Notes: a model not told the origin generated them from the letters alone. DNA of 64,000 bases from Bisporella sp. PMI_857 (GCA_021307315.1 JAJSPD010000065.1:186001-250000), one strand, 5' to 3'. Counted from the stretch's first letter, positions 35,389 through 46,147 are shown. Program-made: numbers and translations.

Positions 35389-37746
35389 TCAGTCCAGTGC
35401 CCCTAAAATACAAAAGCTGGCAACTTGCCAAGATGTCGAAAACATATTGTTTTGTTGAATTGTATTGAAAGCAGTTTGATGATGATTACAGTGGCGATGG
35501 ATCGAATATAAGCGTATCAAGAGCATAGTTTCCGCCATAATTACTCGACTAGTCCAGTTTCTTCTTAACCTACGGTTATTTCCGAGACGAACTAAGGTTA
35601 CTTTATGTTGAGGTTCCCTTAGGTTTCGCCACCAATATTCAGGGATAGACTGTTGGAATGTGACTCCTTTATCATGTATAGAATCACGATGGCTAGGCTC
35701 AAAAGGCTCGCAAAGATTGCTAAATTGAATCAAGCTTTCAATTGTGCTGTATGGGTTTCGCGAAAGGCAATATGTGTTTTCCTGAATGCATGCCTAAGTC
35801 GTGTAAATGTAAGGATGTCGACTTCTGGCCTGTCGCACATAAATGTTTTATCTAAATGGGCCATTTCTTGGTGCATTAGGCTAATGACTAGTAACCAGTC
35901 GTTGAATGCACACACGAAGTCCGGGAAGATCCACCAAGGCAATGTGTCTAGTCGAGCCAAACGTTTTCGAGCTTGTTTACTCTCCCAATTTATATTGGAG
36001 AATCTTTCTGGTACACAAGAGCTGACATCTGCTAATAGAACAAAGAGAGGCTGTGAAAATAGCTTGTGGTACGGTAGAGTCTCATACCGAACTGAAATAG
36101 CGGATCGATGGATCTCAGACTTGCTGAGTTTGTGGATGATGCATTGATGACATCTCGCTTTTCTTTCTGGACCCCCGGAAGGACATTGACAGTTCCGTAC
36201 CAAAATTGAAGCTCGGGTCTTGTGTTGTAACAAACAGCTGCGCCCTATCTATTGGGTGGTATTTCCTCTTGCTTTTCCCGTTATTGATTAACTTTTCCAG
36301 AGGTCGATCTCGATCATAGCGGAAGGAGAGAATAATTATGCTTGGTCTGAACTTTGACATGGCGAACTTATGAAGTATTGAGGGAATCGTGGTAGTGATT
36401 CTCGGAGTATAAGACCCAGCCACCGTGGGTTCCCCTCGACTATCCTACGGATGCGATCAATGAATGTAGAATTAGGAAGGGTAGGGTTGATTACATGATA
36501 CAAGGTGCTCCTCCTCTCTTCATTGGTTCGTGAAAAAGATTCGGCGAGCCCTGGATAAGCGGGCTGTGATAGCCACCAAATTCATTGCGGATAGTTTTAA
36601 TAAACTCTTTGAAGTCATTTGCTATCTTTTTCAATCCTAGTCTTCCATTAATCAATACTTGTGGTGGTCTGAAACTCCTCTTCGCAAAAAAAGGGCTCTT
36701 CGCCCGAAACGGAAAGGTCTTCTTCTGGTCCAGTGTTGGGATGATAGCGACTGCCACCAAGGTATATATGGTCACAGTCTCTTGATCCTCACTAGAACGC
36801 AATCTATAACCGTGAGCTCGAATGCCAACACGAGGAAGACTCTCGAACGCAGCCCCATTTGCTCTTACTCTTTCATTTAAGCCTGAAATAGTATCTTTAC
36901 GCGGCGTTGACGAGGGCAACATGAGAGCCTCCTCCATCGTAGCACGCACCCCGAGGGTGGCGCGAGGAGGACCGTATCTGTATGGTCTAGAAACTCTATC
37001 ATTTCTACGCATTGGCCATGGAGCATTAAAATCTTCAGTGTCTGAGCTAGTGCTATCTTCTATGGTGAAGCTGCGAGGAATATGAGCCCTTCGAGGCGGA
37101 TCTGGTAGGCTCCTTTTTCTAGGTTCATAAATTGTTACTGTAGGAGGATATGCATCTGCAGTTGGCTCCTGGAGCCTTGTCTCTATTGCGCTTGTTGACT
37201 TTTGGCGGAGCCCGTTAGTATTAGACGACTCTTGTTCTGATTCGTCCGCTCTATGAAGATTAGGCTGGTCTTGTCACGGTTCATATCTCTATTCTGGTAT
37301 ATTTATTTCTGGAAGGGTAATTTTTCAGAAGGACTAGTTCGAACATCGTATTCAGTTACCTCAGTGCATACTTCATTCTCACTTGACTGTTCTCCGGCCA
37401 TGGAAGACGTTGTTGTATCATTGGATTGGGCCTTAATCGTGTACATCGGTTCTCTGGGTTTTAAATTCGGAGACTCCCATTGCCTTACATCTAGTTCATT
37501 GCATTTGGGGAAGATGATTTGTGTTTTGCTAATATTAAGACATCCATTTCCTGTTCCTCTGGTTTCGCCAGGCTCCTCGTTCTCGTCCATTACTTCAGGA
37601 CGATTCGGTATATGTGAAGTCTCTGTACTTATGAGTTTGGATATTTTAAATTGCCCATTTCAACTTACACCGTCAAATGACCCAGTATTCGTAGCTGTGC
37701 CATCTTTGATAGGGGCATTCGAACTTGTTTTCTTTTGCGAATCCAT
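35389..37746 (-). pseudogene. unrecognised minus-strand multi-exon gene or relic
   Basis: From an ATG at 37746, a readable chain can be built: 25 codons to 37671, an intron 37670-37623 (GTGTAAGT..CAG), then an open frame to about 37351. A second intron (GTAACT..CCAG, to about 37264) joins it in phase to a frame that stays open to 36491. The joined product is Ser/Pro/Asp-rich at first (EDSTSSDTEDFNAPWP) and then has basic blocks (YRYGPPRATLGV, KKIANDFKEFIKTIRNEFGG). Beyond 36491, protein-like pieces continue in changing frames: FIDRIRRIVEGNPRWLG near 36450, PELQFWYGTVNVLPGV near 36190, and ERFSNINWESKQARKRLARL near 35990. A weak hydrophobic segment lies near 35700. I know no matching family. 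It may be a live gene with several more introns or an eroding one. Confidence 0.35.
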
Positions 37747-38169
37747 TGCTCATATTCACAAACAGACAGGCTTACAAAAAATGAGGATAGAGTTATGAAA
37801 TTTAGTTGAGTAATGCTCCTAGATTTAACTACCTTGAGAAGAAGGCGAGGCACACCTTATGCAGGCGGACTTGCCTTGCCATCGCCACAATTTAAGGCAG
37901 AGTGCAGGGCTCTGCGAAGCACAAAATGACAGGCATCTAGACTGCCAGTAACACAGCCGGACGATCAAACTTGTTTTGAGGCTGTTATGCAGTTATAACG
38001 GCTATCCCGCGCTTGAGGTTGCCTATTTGAGGAAATAGAAAGGTATTCCAAGGTATGCAGTTGAATCTAACGGAGTATGCGTTGCAATGTGGAAATTTGA
38101 ATTATCGCGTCTTAACTGGAATGCAAATAGCCTGTGGAGACTGGATAGCCTCAATATCAATCACTTAGT
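37747..38169. other. intergenic
   Basis: About 420 bases between the relic start and the Ras-like gene's stop. Nothing recognisable. Confidence 0.4.
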
Positions 38170-38919
38170 TTAGCCGAATATCCATGCTTTGCTTGCGACC
38201 ACGTCCAGCTGGTCTTTGACCTCCTTCCAGACGCCTTTCCTACTCTTCTTCATTTCGCTCTCAAAGGACGTATCAATAGCCTTCTCTTCATCCATTCTCT
38301 GCGCCTTCACAATTCTCAACAGCCCAATAATAAGCTCTTCCACCTTGCCATCCATGTTAAACTTGGCCGAGCACTCTCCGAACAAACACCTCAGCTCAGC
38401 AGCAATCGCCTCCACCTTTTCGATATCTATAACTCTTTCTGCCACATGGTCTTTTTTCGTGCCAAGAATCAAGATGGGGAATTCTGTAGAATCTAGACCT
38501 TGCCTCTTCTTGATCTCCTTCACTAGGTTATAACGCATTCTGATACGCTCTTGTATTGAAGCTCGCCATGGGTCCTCGCATATACTATAGACGATGATCA
38601 CGGCATCACATTCTTCTATCCCAGCAAAGGAGCCGCTGTCCTCCACTTTCGAGATAGTTGTTTCCAGGAACTGGAGTATACATGGCGACCCATCGATCTC
38701 AATCTCTTTGGAATAACTCTTTTGTTCACCCGGATGCTCCGCTTCGTCTGTAAACACATCATATAGAAACTAGAACAATTTTAGCCAAGTCAGCTTGCTA
38801 GAGGATAACGAGCCGAGTACCCTCATTAACAAACTCGTTTTCCCGCTACGTGGTCCACCAATAACTGCTATTTTGTACATCTCCACAAATGCCTGCGAAT
38901 TTTCTGGAGGAGACAGCAT
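38170..38919 (-). CDS. atypical Ras-like small GTPase, 232 aa, 2 exons
   Basis: Exon 1 is 38919-38821 and exon 2 is 38769-38170; the 51-nt intron is GTACTC..CTAG and the frame is kept. The nucleotide-binding loop GGPRSGKT (residues 21-28) is perfect. The guanine-specificity motif appears as LGTKKD (135-140), the G5 motif as CSAK, and the central strand DAVIIVYSI is Ras-like. The switches are degenerate. In switch I, HPGEQKSYSKEIEIDG aligns with the Ras PTIEDSYRKQ block but has Gly for the Mg-binding Thr35. In switch II, LQFLETTISK replaces LDILDTAGQE, so the DxxG Asp and Gly are gone. There is no C-terminal CAAX box (it ends AWIFG). It may bind nucleotide but hydrolyse poorly. The start could be Met14 instead of Met1. 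The role is unknown. Confidence 0.8.
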
Positions 38920-39432
38920 ATTACCACGATGATCTAGGCTGTTAATGTAGGTAACAAATAAATAGGGCTGAGGTTGAGGGCTTGACAACCTAAGTAAGCG
39001 GGCGGATATACTTCCCGTCTTCTCCGAGGCTTAATCCAAGCTAACTGACTGCTCGAGTACCAGGTACAGTCGTAAGACCTGATGCCCTTGAAACGTTAAC
39101 AGATGTGATAAAAGCGTTATATAAATCAAGTGCCATGAATATGTGGTTTGGTTCTCTCTTAGCATACACATTTTGTGCACTAATCGCTCTATGCCTGTAA
39201 AGTAACACGAGTTTGCGCCTCCGAATCTAAACCTGAAGAACAAAAATTAGATAACACAAGGAGAAAGAAGTAAATTGCAGAAGAGAGTATATAATAATTC
39301 ATTGCGACAAGATATAAAGTAGTAATTTTTTACAATCCATGTCCTATCTATTGGTATTCCCGTGTCCCAGTCCGTTGTATCATACACTTCTGTACATATC
39401 ATACATATCTTCTATATCTTGAGATGAAGTGA
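38920..39432. other. intergenic between the Ras-like gene and mrh4
   Basis: About 510 bases. The Ras-like promoter and the mrh4 3' UTR must lie here. No RNA gene or repeat is seen. Confidence 0.4.
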
Positions 39433-41358
39433 TTAGATGAGGGCCTGTCCCTTGAACATGCCCTCCTTGACTTCAGCGACGACATCTCTTCTATCATGCT
39501 TACCAACCAATACAATACCTCTTCCACGTCTCCCCATTCTGCCTGTTCTCCCCAGTCGATGAATGAAGTCAACCGTGGAGTGCGGGACATCATATAAAAT
39601 GACATGGCGAACAGCCAATGTATCGATACCTCTCGATCCCAAGTCCGTAGTGACAAGGACCTTCACGTTTGGCAATTTCTTCCGTGACGGCGGTGCAACC
39701 TGTCCAAATGGCACGTAATTGGGTTGATTGTCCGCAAGGCCTCCAGGAAGCTCCTCAGGCTTAGGCGCTGTGAGTGGGTTTGCAGTCGTAAAAGAAGCCA
39801 GCATTTCCGACTGACGTTCCTCAGGTGTATCTCTATTCAGCGCAATAGCATCCACACCTTTCGATACTAAATACTCCGCTACTTCCTTCGTCGTTTCTCT
39901 CTCATTCACAAAAACAAGAACGCGCTTGACATCCATGATGTCCTTTACAGGCCCGTCATGTTCGGAGGCGGCTTTACCAATCGACCATATGGTATCTGCG
40001 CATGCAAGGTTCTTGTTCCCTTGATATGGCTCGCGTTCACACTCAACGACGCCTAATTGTACACGCCTAGGGATTGCATGCAGATTTGGTGTTACAATGC
40101 GGCGAATACTAGGGAAGCGAGTGCGGAGGAAAGAATCCATGCTTCGAGGAATAGTTGCTGAGCAAAGAACTAGTTGTTTAAGGGACGGGTTGCAACGGTC
40201 AATGATGTGCTGAGTGAGTGGTGAAAATCCACGATCAAGTAGAGAATCTGCTTCATCGATGATGAGATGAGTAACTCGAGAAAGAACATTAGGATCCGAT
40301 TCAGCTATGGAAGATAGTAGATGTGGTGTGGATACCAAGACATCGATTCCCTTGGGTGAAAAGAGTCGGTTTCGAATGACTTTTCCAGTGAAATTCGCAG
40401 ATATCATGGCGGAGCGAAACTTGACTGTATGTGAGAATGCTTTGACCAGAGCCCCAACCTGGACCACGAGTTCTGATGTAGGCACTAGTATAATCGCTCG
40501 TGGTCGACCAGTTGTAGGATGTGGTGTATTCGACAGGGGTGGCGAAGGTAAACTCAGATCATTCTGCCGTACTTTCTCCTCAGCCATCTCTTTCTCATAT
40601 TGTGCAACATCTTCATCCGCTGCTTCTGCAAGCTTGATCGCATTCACTGTCGGTATCAAATATGAGAGCGTTTTTCCTGAGCCTGTCTCTGCAGCTAACA
40701 AGAAATCTTGCCGTTCCTCCTTCACGAGTTGCTTTCGCCTCGAGCCTCCTTCAATTTCCATGCCAGTCAGAGCCGGAATGGCGAGCTTTTGTACAGGTGT
40801 AGGCTGTATATCTGTCATGCCGGCTAGCGCCTGCGTAGCGATCGAGCTCTGGACGGATGGCAGAAGAGAAAATTGTTCAAACGATTCGATGTTAGAAATA
40901 CGTTCCTTAATCATCGTTCTTTGATTGTATGACACCGGCGCCAATGCACGCTGCATCTTCAAAGCCTTGAATCCTTTCTCTTTTGTGCCCTTCTTGAAAG
41001 CTCTTGGATCTCCACCTGTCGACCTTAGTTCCTGCTGCCTCGAGCGGCGTTCTGGTAACCCTCTTATATTTGCCTCCCGCTGGTTCATCCCCCCGAATGG
41101 CCCATCTTGTTTTCTACGGCCTGGAGCGCCATCAAGTGCTCCATATTTGACTTCCTGTGCCTTTGCAAGACTCAGTCGGGATGGTCGATTGTCTGCCTCC
41201 GAATAGTTCGATTTGACCCTCAGGTGAGAGATACCTTTTGCACGCAAGGATGTCCGGAATGTGGAATTTGATTGCCATTGCGAAATGGCGCCAACTTGCC
41301 CTTGTCGTGCTGCTCTAAACGAACATAGCAGACATGTTGAGCTTGAGGATCGCAACAT
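39433..41358 (-). CDS. mrh4: mitochondrial DEAD-box RNA helicase Mrh4, 641 aa
   Basis: A single-exon DEAD-box helicase. An N-terminal basic, Ser/Arg-rich presequence (MLRSSSSTCLLCSFRAARQG) fits mitochondrial import. Motifs in order: Q-like TPVQKLAIPAL, motif I AAETGSGKT, Ia VPTSELVVQ, motif II DEAD (VTHLIIDEADSLLDRG), III CSAT, IV VLVFVNERET, V TDLGSRGID and VI HRLGRTGRMGRRG. The N-terminal extension and linker insertions (about 35 acidic residues after motif I) match fungal Mrh4, which helps assemble the mitochondrial large ribosomal subunit. The frame is open upstream to 41481, but I start at 41358: that Met opens a proper presequence and the 41 extra residues look unrelated. Intact, with no intron. 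Confidence 0.93.
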   Translation of the reverse strand: MLRSSSSTCLLCSFRAARQGQVGAISQWQSNSTFRTSLRAKGISHLRVKSNYSEADNRPSRLSLAKAQEVKYGALDGAPGRRKQDGPFGGMNQREANIRGLPERRSRQQELRSTGGDPRAFKKGTKEKGFKALKMQRALAPVSYNQRTMIKERISNIESFEQFSLLPSVQSSIATQALAGMTDIQPTPVQKLAIPALTGMEIEGGSRRKQLVKEERQDFLLAAETGSGKTLSYLIPTVNAIKLAEAADEDVAQYEKEMAEEKVRQNDLSLPSPPLSNTPHPTTGRPRAIILVPTSELVVQVGALVKAFSHTVKFRSAMISANFTGKVIRNRLFSPKGIDVLVSTPHLLSSIAESDPNVLSRVTHLIIDEADSLLDRGFSPLTQHIIDRCNPSLKQLVLCSATIPRSMDSFLRTRFPSIRRIVTPNLHAIPRRVQLGVVECEREPYQGNKNLACADTIWSIGKAASEHDGPVKDIMDVKRVLVFVNERETTKEVAEYLVSKGVDAIALNRDTPEERQSEMLASFTTANPLTAPKPEELPGGLADNQPNYVPFGQVAPPSRKKLPNVKVLVTTDLGSRGIDTLAVRHVILYDVPHSTVDFIHRLGRTGRMGRRGRGIVLVGKHDRRDVVAEVKEGMFKGQALI

Positions 41359-41743
41359 TGGGGAAGTATCTGTACGGGCTACCTCCTGTCGGAATGTCAC
41401 ATACACACAAGGTTGAGATCGTTTATTGTATCCAAAATTATTTTGGGCGGCAAAATGTTGTTCCGAGCGGTCTATCTTCATGTGACCACCATCTTCACCA
41501 AAGCACCAGTGTCAACATAAACTATAATCGAAACTTAAATAATTCAAAGAGAGTCCCATAATCACGTTATAGAATATAACAGGATAAGGAGAGCAATTGC
41601 CCGCAAATTTTGTGCGATTGGGTATTTGGATGTGCTCTGAGAAGGATCTGTTTCTCCTATCAGGACCCAAGTTTTTGCCAGAAAACGCCTGACCGCCTAT
41701 TCATAACGCCTTAAAAAGTCATACATTTCTTCCTCTGGGTATC
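41359..41743. other. intergenic between mrh4 and nip7
   Basis: About 385 bases. Promoter of mrh4 plus 3' flank of nip7; nothing specific is recognised. Confidence 0.4.
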
Positions 41744-42403
41744 TTAAGTCGTTGAGAAAAGGCTGTCCTCCTCTCTCAAATACTCTCCACAGTCGGCCTG
41801 TCTAAACACCGTGATTGCGGTTGGTTCCAGCTTCCGTGCTTCTTGTGTACTCCGTGCAGTAACACCGAATCCCAAGGGAGTATCCTGCATGTTGTACACC
41901 ACTACACCTTGGTGCTCGGGACAATCCTCCGACCACCGTCCAACATGTGCCTTAAGGATGTGTCCTCCATAGAGGAACGGCATTTCGCCATTCGCCTTGA
42001 CCCAGACCTTGTAACGAGCATGTTCAGCGAGGTAAGGAAGGGCAGTGATATGAAGACGGAATTTCCCTGTCTTAGTGAACTTGCCTACAGAGTCGTTAGT
42101 TGCTGCTTCCAGCAGAAATATAGAAGGTGCATACCTAGGCAGACTCCCAATGACAGTAGCTTATCCTTCGCTATCGATGTTGCAAGATTGGCAAGAGATA
42201 ATCTCACATAATAACATCGCTGATTCTGTAACCGGAACACATAGCGGTCGTCGTTGTCTAGCGGCGCAATAAGATTCTTCAGCGAGTTGCCAGTATAGTT
42301 AGCGAGCTTGGTAAAAAGCGTTTGTGTCTCCGTCTCTGTTAACTGCTCGAGATCAGCAAGTGAATTTGCACAGGATTGAGCTGTCTCTACTTACGGGCCG
42401 CAT
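41744..42403 (-). CDS. nip7: 60S ribosome biogenesis protein NIP7, 185 aa, 3 exons
   Basis: Exons: 42403-42395 (only Met-Arg-Pro), 42342-42135 and 42084-41744; introns of 52 and 50 nt, total 558 nt in frame. The protein has the NIP7 N-terminal domain ([40 protein letters not shown]) and a C-terminal PUA RNA-binding domain (about residues 95-175: [47 protein letters not shown]). NIP7 is a nucleolar factor for 27S pre-rRNA processing and 60S subunit maturation. The nine-base first exon is unusual but is forced by the MRPLTE start common to NIP7 proteins. It faces noc3 across 174 bp, and both act in 60S assembly, so shared control is likely. Confidence 0.96.
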
Positions 42404-42577
42404 GATGTCTGTTGTGGGCAAAATGTGAATGTTCTGATCAGGGCTGCAGCTTCTCGACTTTTTTTTTGCGGGGGAGGGACTTTTTGGTGGGGACGCGGCC
42501 GCCTTAGAGATAAAAAAAAAACTACCTGAACCTCTGAAAACACTGTACATCGTACGAAATCTTACGACGGAAAAAAA
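42404..42577. promoter_or_regulatory. bidirectional promoter between nip7 and noc3
   Basis: 174 bases separate the two start codons. The stretch holds an oligo-T run (about 42461-42469) followed by a G-rich patch, an oligo-A run (about 42516-42525), and an A8 run directly before the noc3 ATG. Poly(dA:dT) tracts of this kind keep promoters nucleosome-free in fungi. A near-palindrome TCGTACGA is at about 42550-42557. Confidence 0.6.
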
Positions 42578-44635
42578 ATGGCACGAGTCCCAGCTGTGAA
42601 GAGGCGCAGGCTGACTCCACCTGCCTCGGACGGAGAAGAATCGTCACCACCGACCTTAGAAAGCGAGCCCAGGACGACGGGTGGCAAGTCGAACCAGTTC
42701 TTCAATAATGCGTCGAGCTGGAATCTTGAGCAAGATTACGAAAACAGACCACGAAAGGGGAAGAAAAGGGAGAAAGAAAGCACCAGGCTTCCAATAAAAA
42801 CATCAGATGGGTTAATACAGCAGGTCGAAGTGCCAGAAGTCACAGAGGAGGAGAGTGACTTAGAATGGCTTGGTGCGGACGAGTCAATGGAGGAAGAGGT
42901 GGTAGAGGTCAAGAAGCCCGCAATACCAGTACGGCAGCAGATAATCGAGGCAAAGGAAGAACTGGCGAAAATTGCGTTGATGCTGAATGAGGATCCAGAG
43001 GAGAATATAGGGGCTTTCAAAGCCCTTGCAAAGTTCGGGCAATCACCAATTACCACGGTTAAGAAGCTTGCCCTAGCCACGCAATTGGCTGTATATAAGG
43101 ATGTTATTCCGGGATATAGGATACGACCTTTGAATGAGCAGGATATGGAAACCAAGGTCTCTAAGGAAGTTAAAAAGCTACGAGCATATGAACAGGCACT
43201 TGTGGGAGGTTACCAAGGATACATTCGAGAGCTAGCAAAACTTGCAGAATCTGGAAGAGATGGGCCATCTCAAGATGGAGGGCCCAGCCTAAGAAGTGTA
43301 GCAATTGCTTGTGCTTGCACTCTCTTGACAGCCGTCCCGCATTTCAATTTCCGAGGAGAGCTTTTAAAGATTTTGGTCAAGAAGTTGAGTCTTCGAAAGG
43401 TTGACGATGATTTTTTTAAGTGTAGAGAAACAATCGAAACACTCTTCCGCAATGACGATGACGGGACTTCATCCTTGGATGCTGTGGCTCTTCTTACAAA
43501 AATGATGAAGGCAAGAGGATACCGCGTTGATGAAAGCGTGCTAAACACCTTCTTGCACCTAAGACTATTGTCAGAATTCTCGTGGAAAGCTTCCACAAAT
43601 CATGTTGATCGACCGAGTAAAAAGGATGAACAGAAGATTGCGAAGAAACAAAGGGTATTCAGGACGAAGAAAGAGAGAAAGATGTTGAAGGAGCAGAAGG
43701 TTATTGAAAAAGAAATGGCACAGGCAGATGCTACCGTTAGTCACGAGGAAAGGGATAGGATGCAGTCGGAGACACTGAAGCTTGTGTTCGTCACCTACTT
43801 CCGGATTCTGAAGATTCGGTCGCCGAACTTAATGGGCGCCGTGCTGGAGGGTCTCGCCCGATATGCACATTTGATCAACCAAGACTTCTTTGGCGATCTG
43901 CTCGAAGCTCTGAAGGATCTCATCGGTCATGCCGAGACAGGAGACGACCTAGAGGGAAACGAATATACCGAAGAAGGAGACGAAGGAGACGAAGAAGCAA
44001 CACGGAATCTAACCCGGGAAGCATTACTTTGCATCATCACAGCCTTCGCTTTGCTAGAAGGCCAAGACGCAGCAAAAGCCCAAGCATCACTAAGTCTCGA
44101 CCTCAGCTTCTTCATCGCTCACCTATATCAGACCTTACATGCCCTCTCTTTGAACCCTGATATTGAGCTTAGTGCCAAATCTCTCCACCTTCCTGACCCC
44201 AACAACCTATCCGCTCCGCCACCCACAACCGCGAATAACAAAATCAATATCCAAACCACGACCGTCCTTCTCCTGCGCTCCTTGGCCTCCGTTCTTACGC
44301 CTCCTCTAGCTGCACGCGCTGTCCCACCTCTCCGCATCGCAGCATTTACGAAACAGCTCTTGACATGCTCCTTGCATCTGCCAGAGAAATCATGTATAGC
44401 CATGCTTGGACTGCTTGATCGAGTGACCAAAACTCACGAGAAGAAGGTCGCCGCACTATGGAACACCGAGGAGCGCCGAGGAGACGGGCAGTTCGATGCA
44501 TTGAGTAGAGAAGTAGAGGGCAGTAATCCGTTCGCGACGACAATATGGGAAGGCGAGATATTGAGGAAACACTACTGTCCTGCTGTACGGGATGGCGTCA
44601 AGACCATGGAGAAGAATATACTAGGATTAAGATAG
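42578..44635 (+). CDS. noc3: nucleolar complex protein NOC3, 685 aa
   Basis: A single exon. The basic N-terminus (AVKRRRLTPP, RPRKGKKREKE) carries nucleolar-type signals and an acidic stretch (TEEESDLEWLGADESMEEE). The NOC3p domain follows at about residues 110-310 (AKEELAKIALMLNEDPEENI, VIPGYRIRPL and the typical LRAYEQALVGGYQGYIREL). After a Lys-rich linker (KKQRVFRTKKERKMLKEQK) comes the CBF/Mak21-type C-terminal domain (about 400-640: LVFVTYFRILKIRSPNLMGA, ALEGQDAAK). NOC3 pairs with NOC2 to carry pre-60S particles from nucleolus to nucleoplasm, and in yeast also helps load the replication origin complex. The length and domain order are normal. The start at 42578 follows an A-rich leader and fits well. 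Confidence 0.95.
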   Translation: MARVPAVKRRRLTPPASDGEESSPPTLESEPRTTGGKSNQFFNNASSWNLEQDYENRPRKGKKREKESTRLPIKTSDGLIQQVEVPEVTEEESDLEWLGADESMEEEVVEVKKPAIPVRQQIIEAKEELAKIALMLNEDPEENIGAFKALAKFGQSPITTVKKLALATQLAVYKDVIPGYRIRPLNEQDMETKVSKEVKKLRAYEQALVGGYQGYIRELAKLAESGRDGPSQDGGPSLRSVAIACACTLLTAVPHFNFRGELLKILVKKLSLRKVDDDFFKCRETIETLFRNDDDGTSSLDAVALLTKMMKARGYRVDESVLNTFLHLRLLSEFSWKASTNHVDRPSKKDEQKIAKKQRVFRTKKERKMLKEQKVIEKEMAQADATVSHEERDRMQSETLKLVFVTYFRILKIRSPNLMGAVLEGLARYAHLINQDFFGDLLEALKDLIGHAETGDDLEGNEYTEEGDEGDEEATRNLTREALLCIITAFALLEGQDAAKAQASLSLDLSFFIAHLYQTLHALSLNPDIELSAKSLHLPDPNNLSAPPPTTANNKINIQTTTVLLLRSLASVLTPPLAARAVPPLRIAAFTKQLLTCSLHLPEKSCIAMLGLLDRVTKTHEKKVAALWNTEERRGDGQFDALSREVEGSNPFATTIWEGEILRKHYCPAVRDGVKTMEKNILGLR

Positions 44636-44815
44636 GAGAAACAAATATTCTTGTACATACTGCTACGTGTTCGTGATGAATAGGCATTAGTGCACGCTTC
44701 CATGTCCCAACACCAGCTCCTACATTAAAGCCAGATAAACCGCCATCTCATCGCTCATTATTTACTCATCCTTCTTTTAGTGCCCGTCCGTACCAGAACC
44801 AAGTTAGTATCCCAA

Positions 44816-45322
44816 TCAAAGGTCCGTACTCTCCCTTTTTACCCCAACCGCACCTCTCATCCTGATGCCCTCCTCCCCATCTTTCTTCGTCGCAACCAGT
44901 ACCTGATCGCCTTCGTGGATATGGGTCACGCTACAGAGCTGCCTGGCAAACTCGGCATTATGCGTGACTTGTTGCTTCCAGTCCAGGCTGGTCAACGCAC
45001 TCAGAGAGACTGAAATGGCGTTGATGATGATACCCGTAACTGTTAATGCTATATGATTATTCGTTCAGTGTTTGATCTTTTAAACGGGAGTGGGAGAGAT
45101 ACCGCGCAACTTCTCTGGGCCAGGATGAACGAGGCTCGCGTACGCGGAGACAATTAAGGAGGCGATAGAGAGAGCGATGGAGAAGAAGACGATGAAGCGC
45201 TTCCAAAAGCGGGCTGTCATATACCAAGGGTCCTATTTCTGGTCACCTCAGGTATATAGAGTGATTCCAAAGGCACTTACGGGATCAATATTGATGGCAA
45301 AAGCGATGGGTTTATGTGCCAT
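44816..45322 (-). CDS. small predicted membrane protein, 131 aa, 3 exons
   Basis: Exons: 45322-45281, 45232-45103 and 45039-44816; introns of 48 and 63 nt, phases consistent, total 396 nt. The start is MAHKPIAFAINIDP. A membrane segment spans about residues 24-45 (FIVFFSIALSIASLIVSAYA), and a second moderately hydrophobic stretch follows (TGIIINAISVSLSALTS). The C-terminal half is soluble (VTHIHEGDQVLVATKKDG). I do not recognise a named family, but clean splicing of three exons around a coherent protein supports a real, probably fungus-specific gene. It converges on noc3 with about 180 bases between stops. A further C-terminal intron changing the last residues cannot be excluded. Confidence 0.65.
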
Positions 45323-46147
45323 CTTCGATTGGTGTTTCAGTGGACAGTACGTGAGATGAGTATGATTTCGGGTTATGATTCCTTATTGAGTGCGGAGAGT
45401 TGTCTCCTGAAATTTGATACCTGACGAAAGGCAGTTGTAGTTGAGATGTGAATGACAGGTTCAAATGTGAAAAGTGACTCCATTTGCCGGGCTCGTCGTG
45501 GTTGTACATCATGATGAGTGAAACCCTGACAAGGCCCAGGGTAGAGGAATTATGCATGGTTATGCATGGTTATGCATGGTTATGCATGGTTTGTACAACC
45601 CTCATACAGGAATTGTGAAATTTATGTCAATCCCCTTTCTCATCCCCCATAAGCCACTGTTGACATCGCTTAAAATAGGGGTTTCAATACTTGTCAAGCA
45701 TGAGAAATCACCGGCAAAGAATATGATAGATTTAGTGGCTTTTCACTTCTTGTTCTGGGGCTTGCATCAAGTGTGTCTCGTGGTCAATGGCGCCTCTTAA
45801 TTAGCGAGAGCGTGAGAAGTGAACCAAGAGCTGGAATTTTCTAAATTGCAAAGCTCGAGGATTACAGTCCGTTCCCATAAATGCCATCAAATCTGGATTT
45901 GAGGAATAGCTAAAACGAGAAAACAAATCCATAAGCCACACAGTGTTTTCGGCACAAGTTCACCCCGCATGACTAATGGCATTCTCTTAGATTACTCGAT
46001 TCCGCCTAGCTCCTAGGTAAAGTAAAAAGATATATAGGCCATTTTTCGAATACCTATACTGTCAAAGCCGCCGCCGCTGCCAAGTCAAAAAGTCTCCAAT
46101 CGAGCCATAATAATTAGTGCCATTATACTTTCTCGCACCTTCAACCC
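45323..46147. other. intergenic with minisatellite
   Basis: About 825 bases between the small membrane protein start and the GNAT start, presumably holding both promoters. It contains the four-copy 10-bp repeat listed separately. No other structure is seen. Confidence 0.4.
45551..45590. repeat. four perfect copies of TATGCATGGT
   Basis: Four exact head-to-tail 10-bp units, each containing the palindrome ATGCAT. It lies about 230 bases upstream of the small membrane gene start. Perfect copies suggest recent slippage or expansion; copy number probably varies between strains. Confidence 0.95.

Noticed and set aside
41359..41481. Upstream extension of the mrh4 frame to 41481
   Set aside because: The extra 41 residues do not look like a targeting sequence, while Met at 41358 opens a clear mitochondrial presequence.
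44780..45013. Plus-strand ORF of 77 codons
   Set aside because: It is the shadow of exon 3 of the minus-strand small membrane protein.
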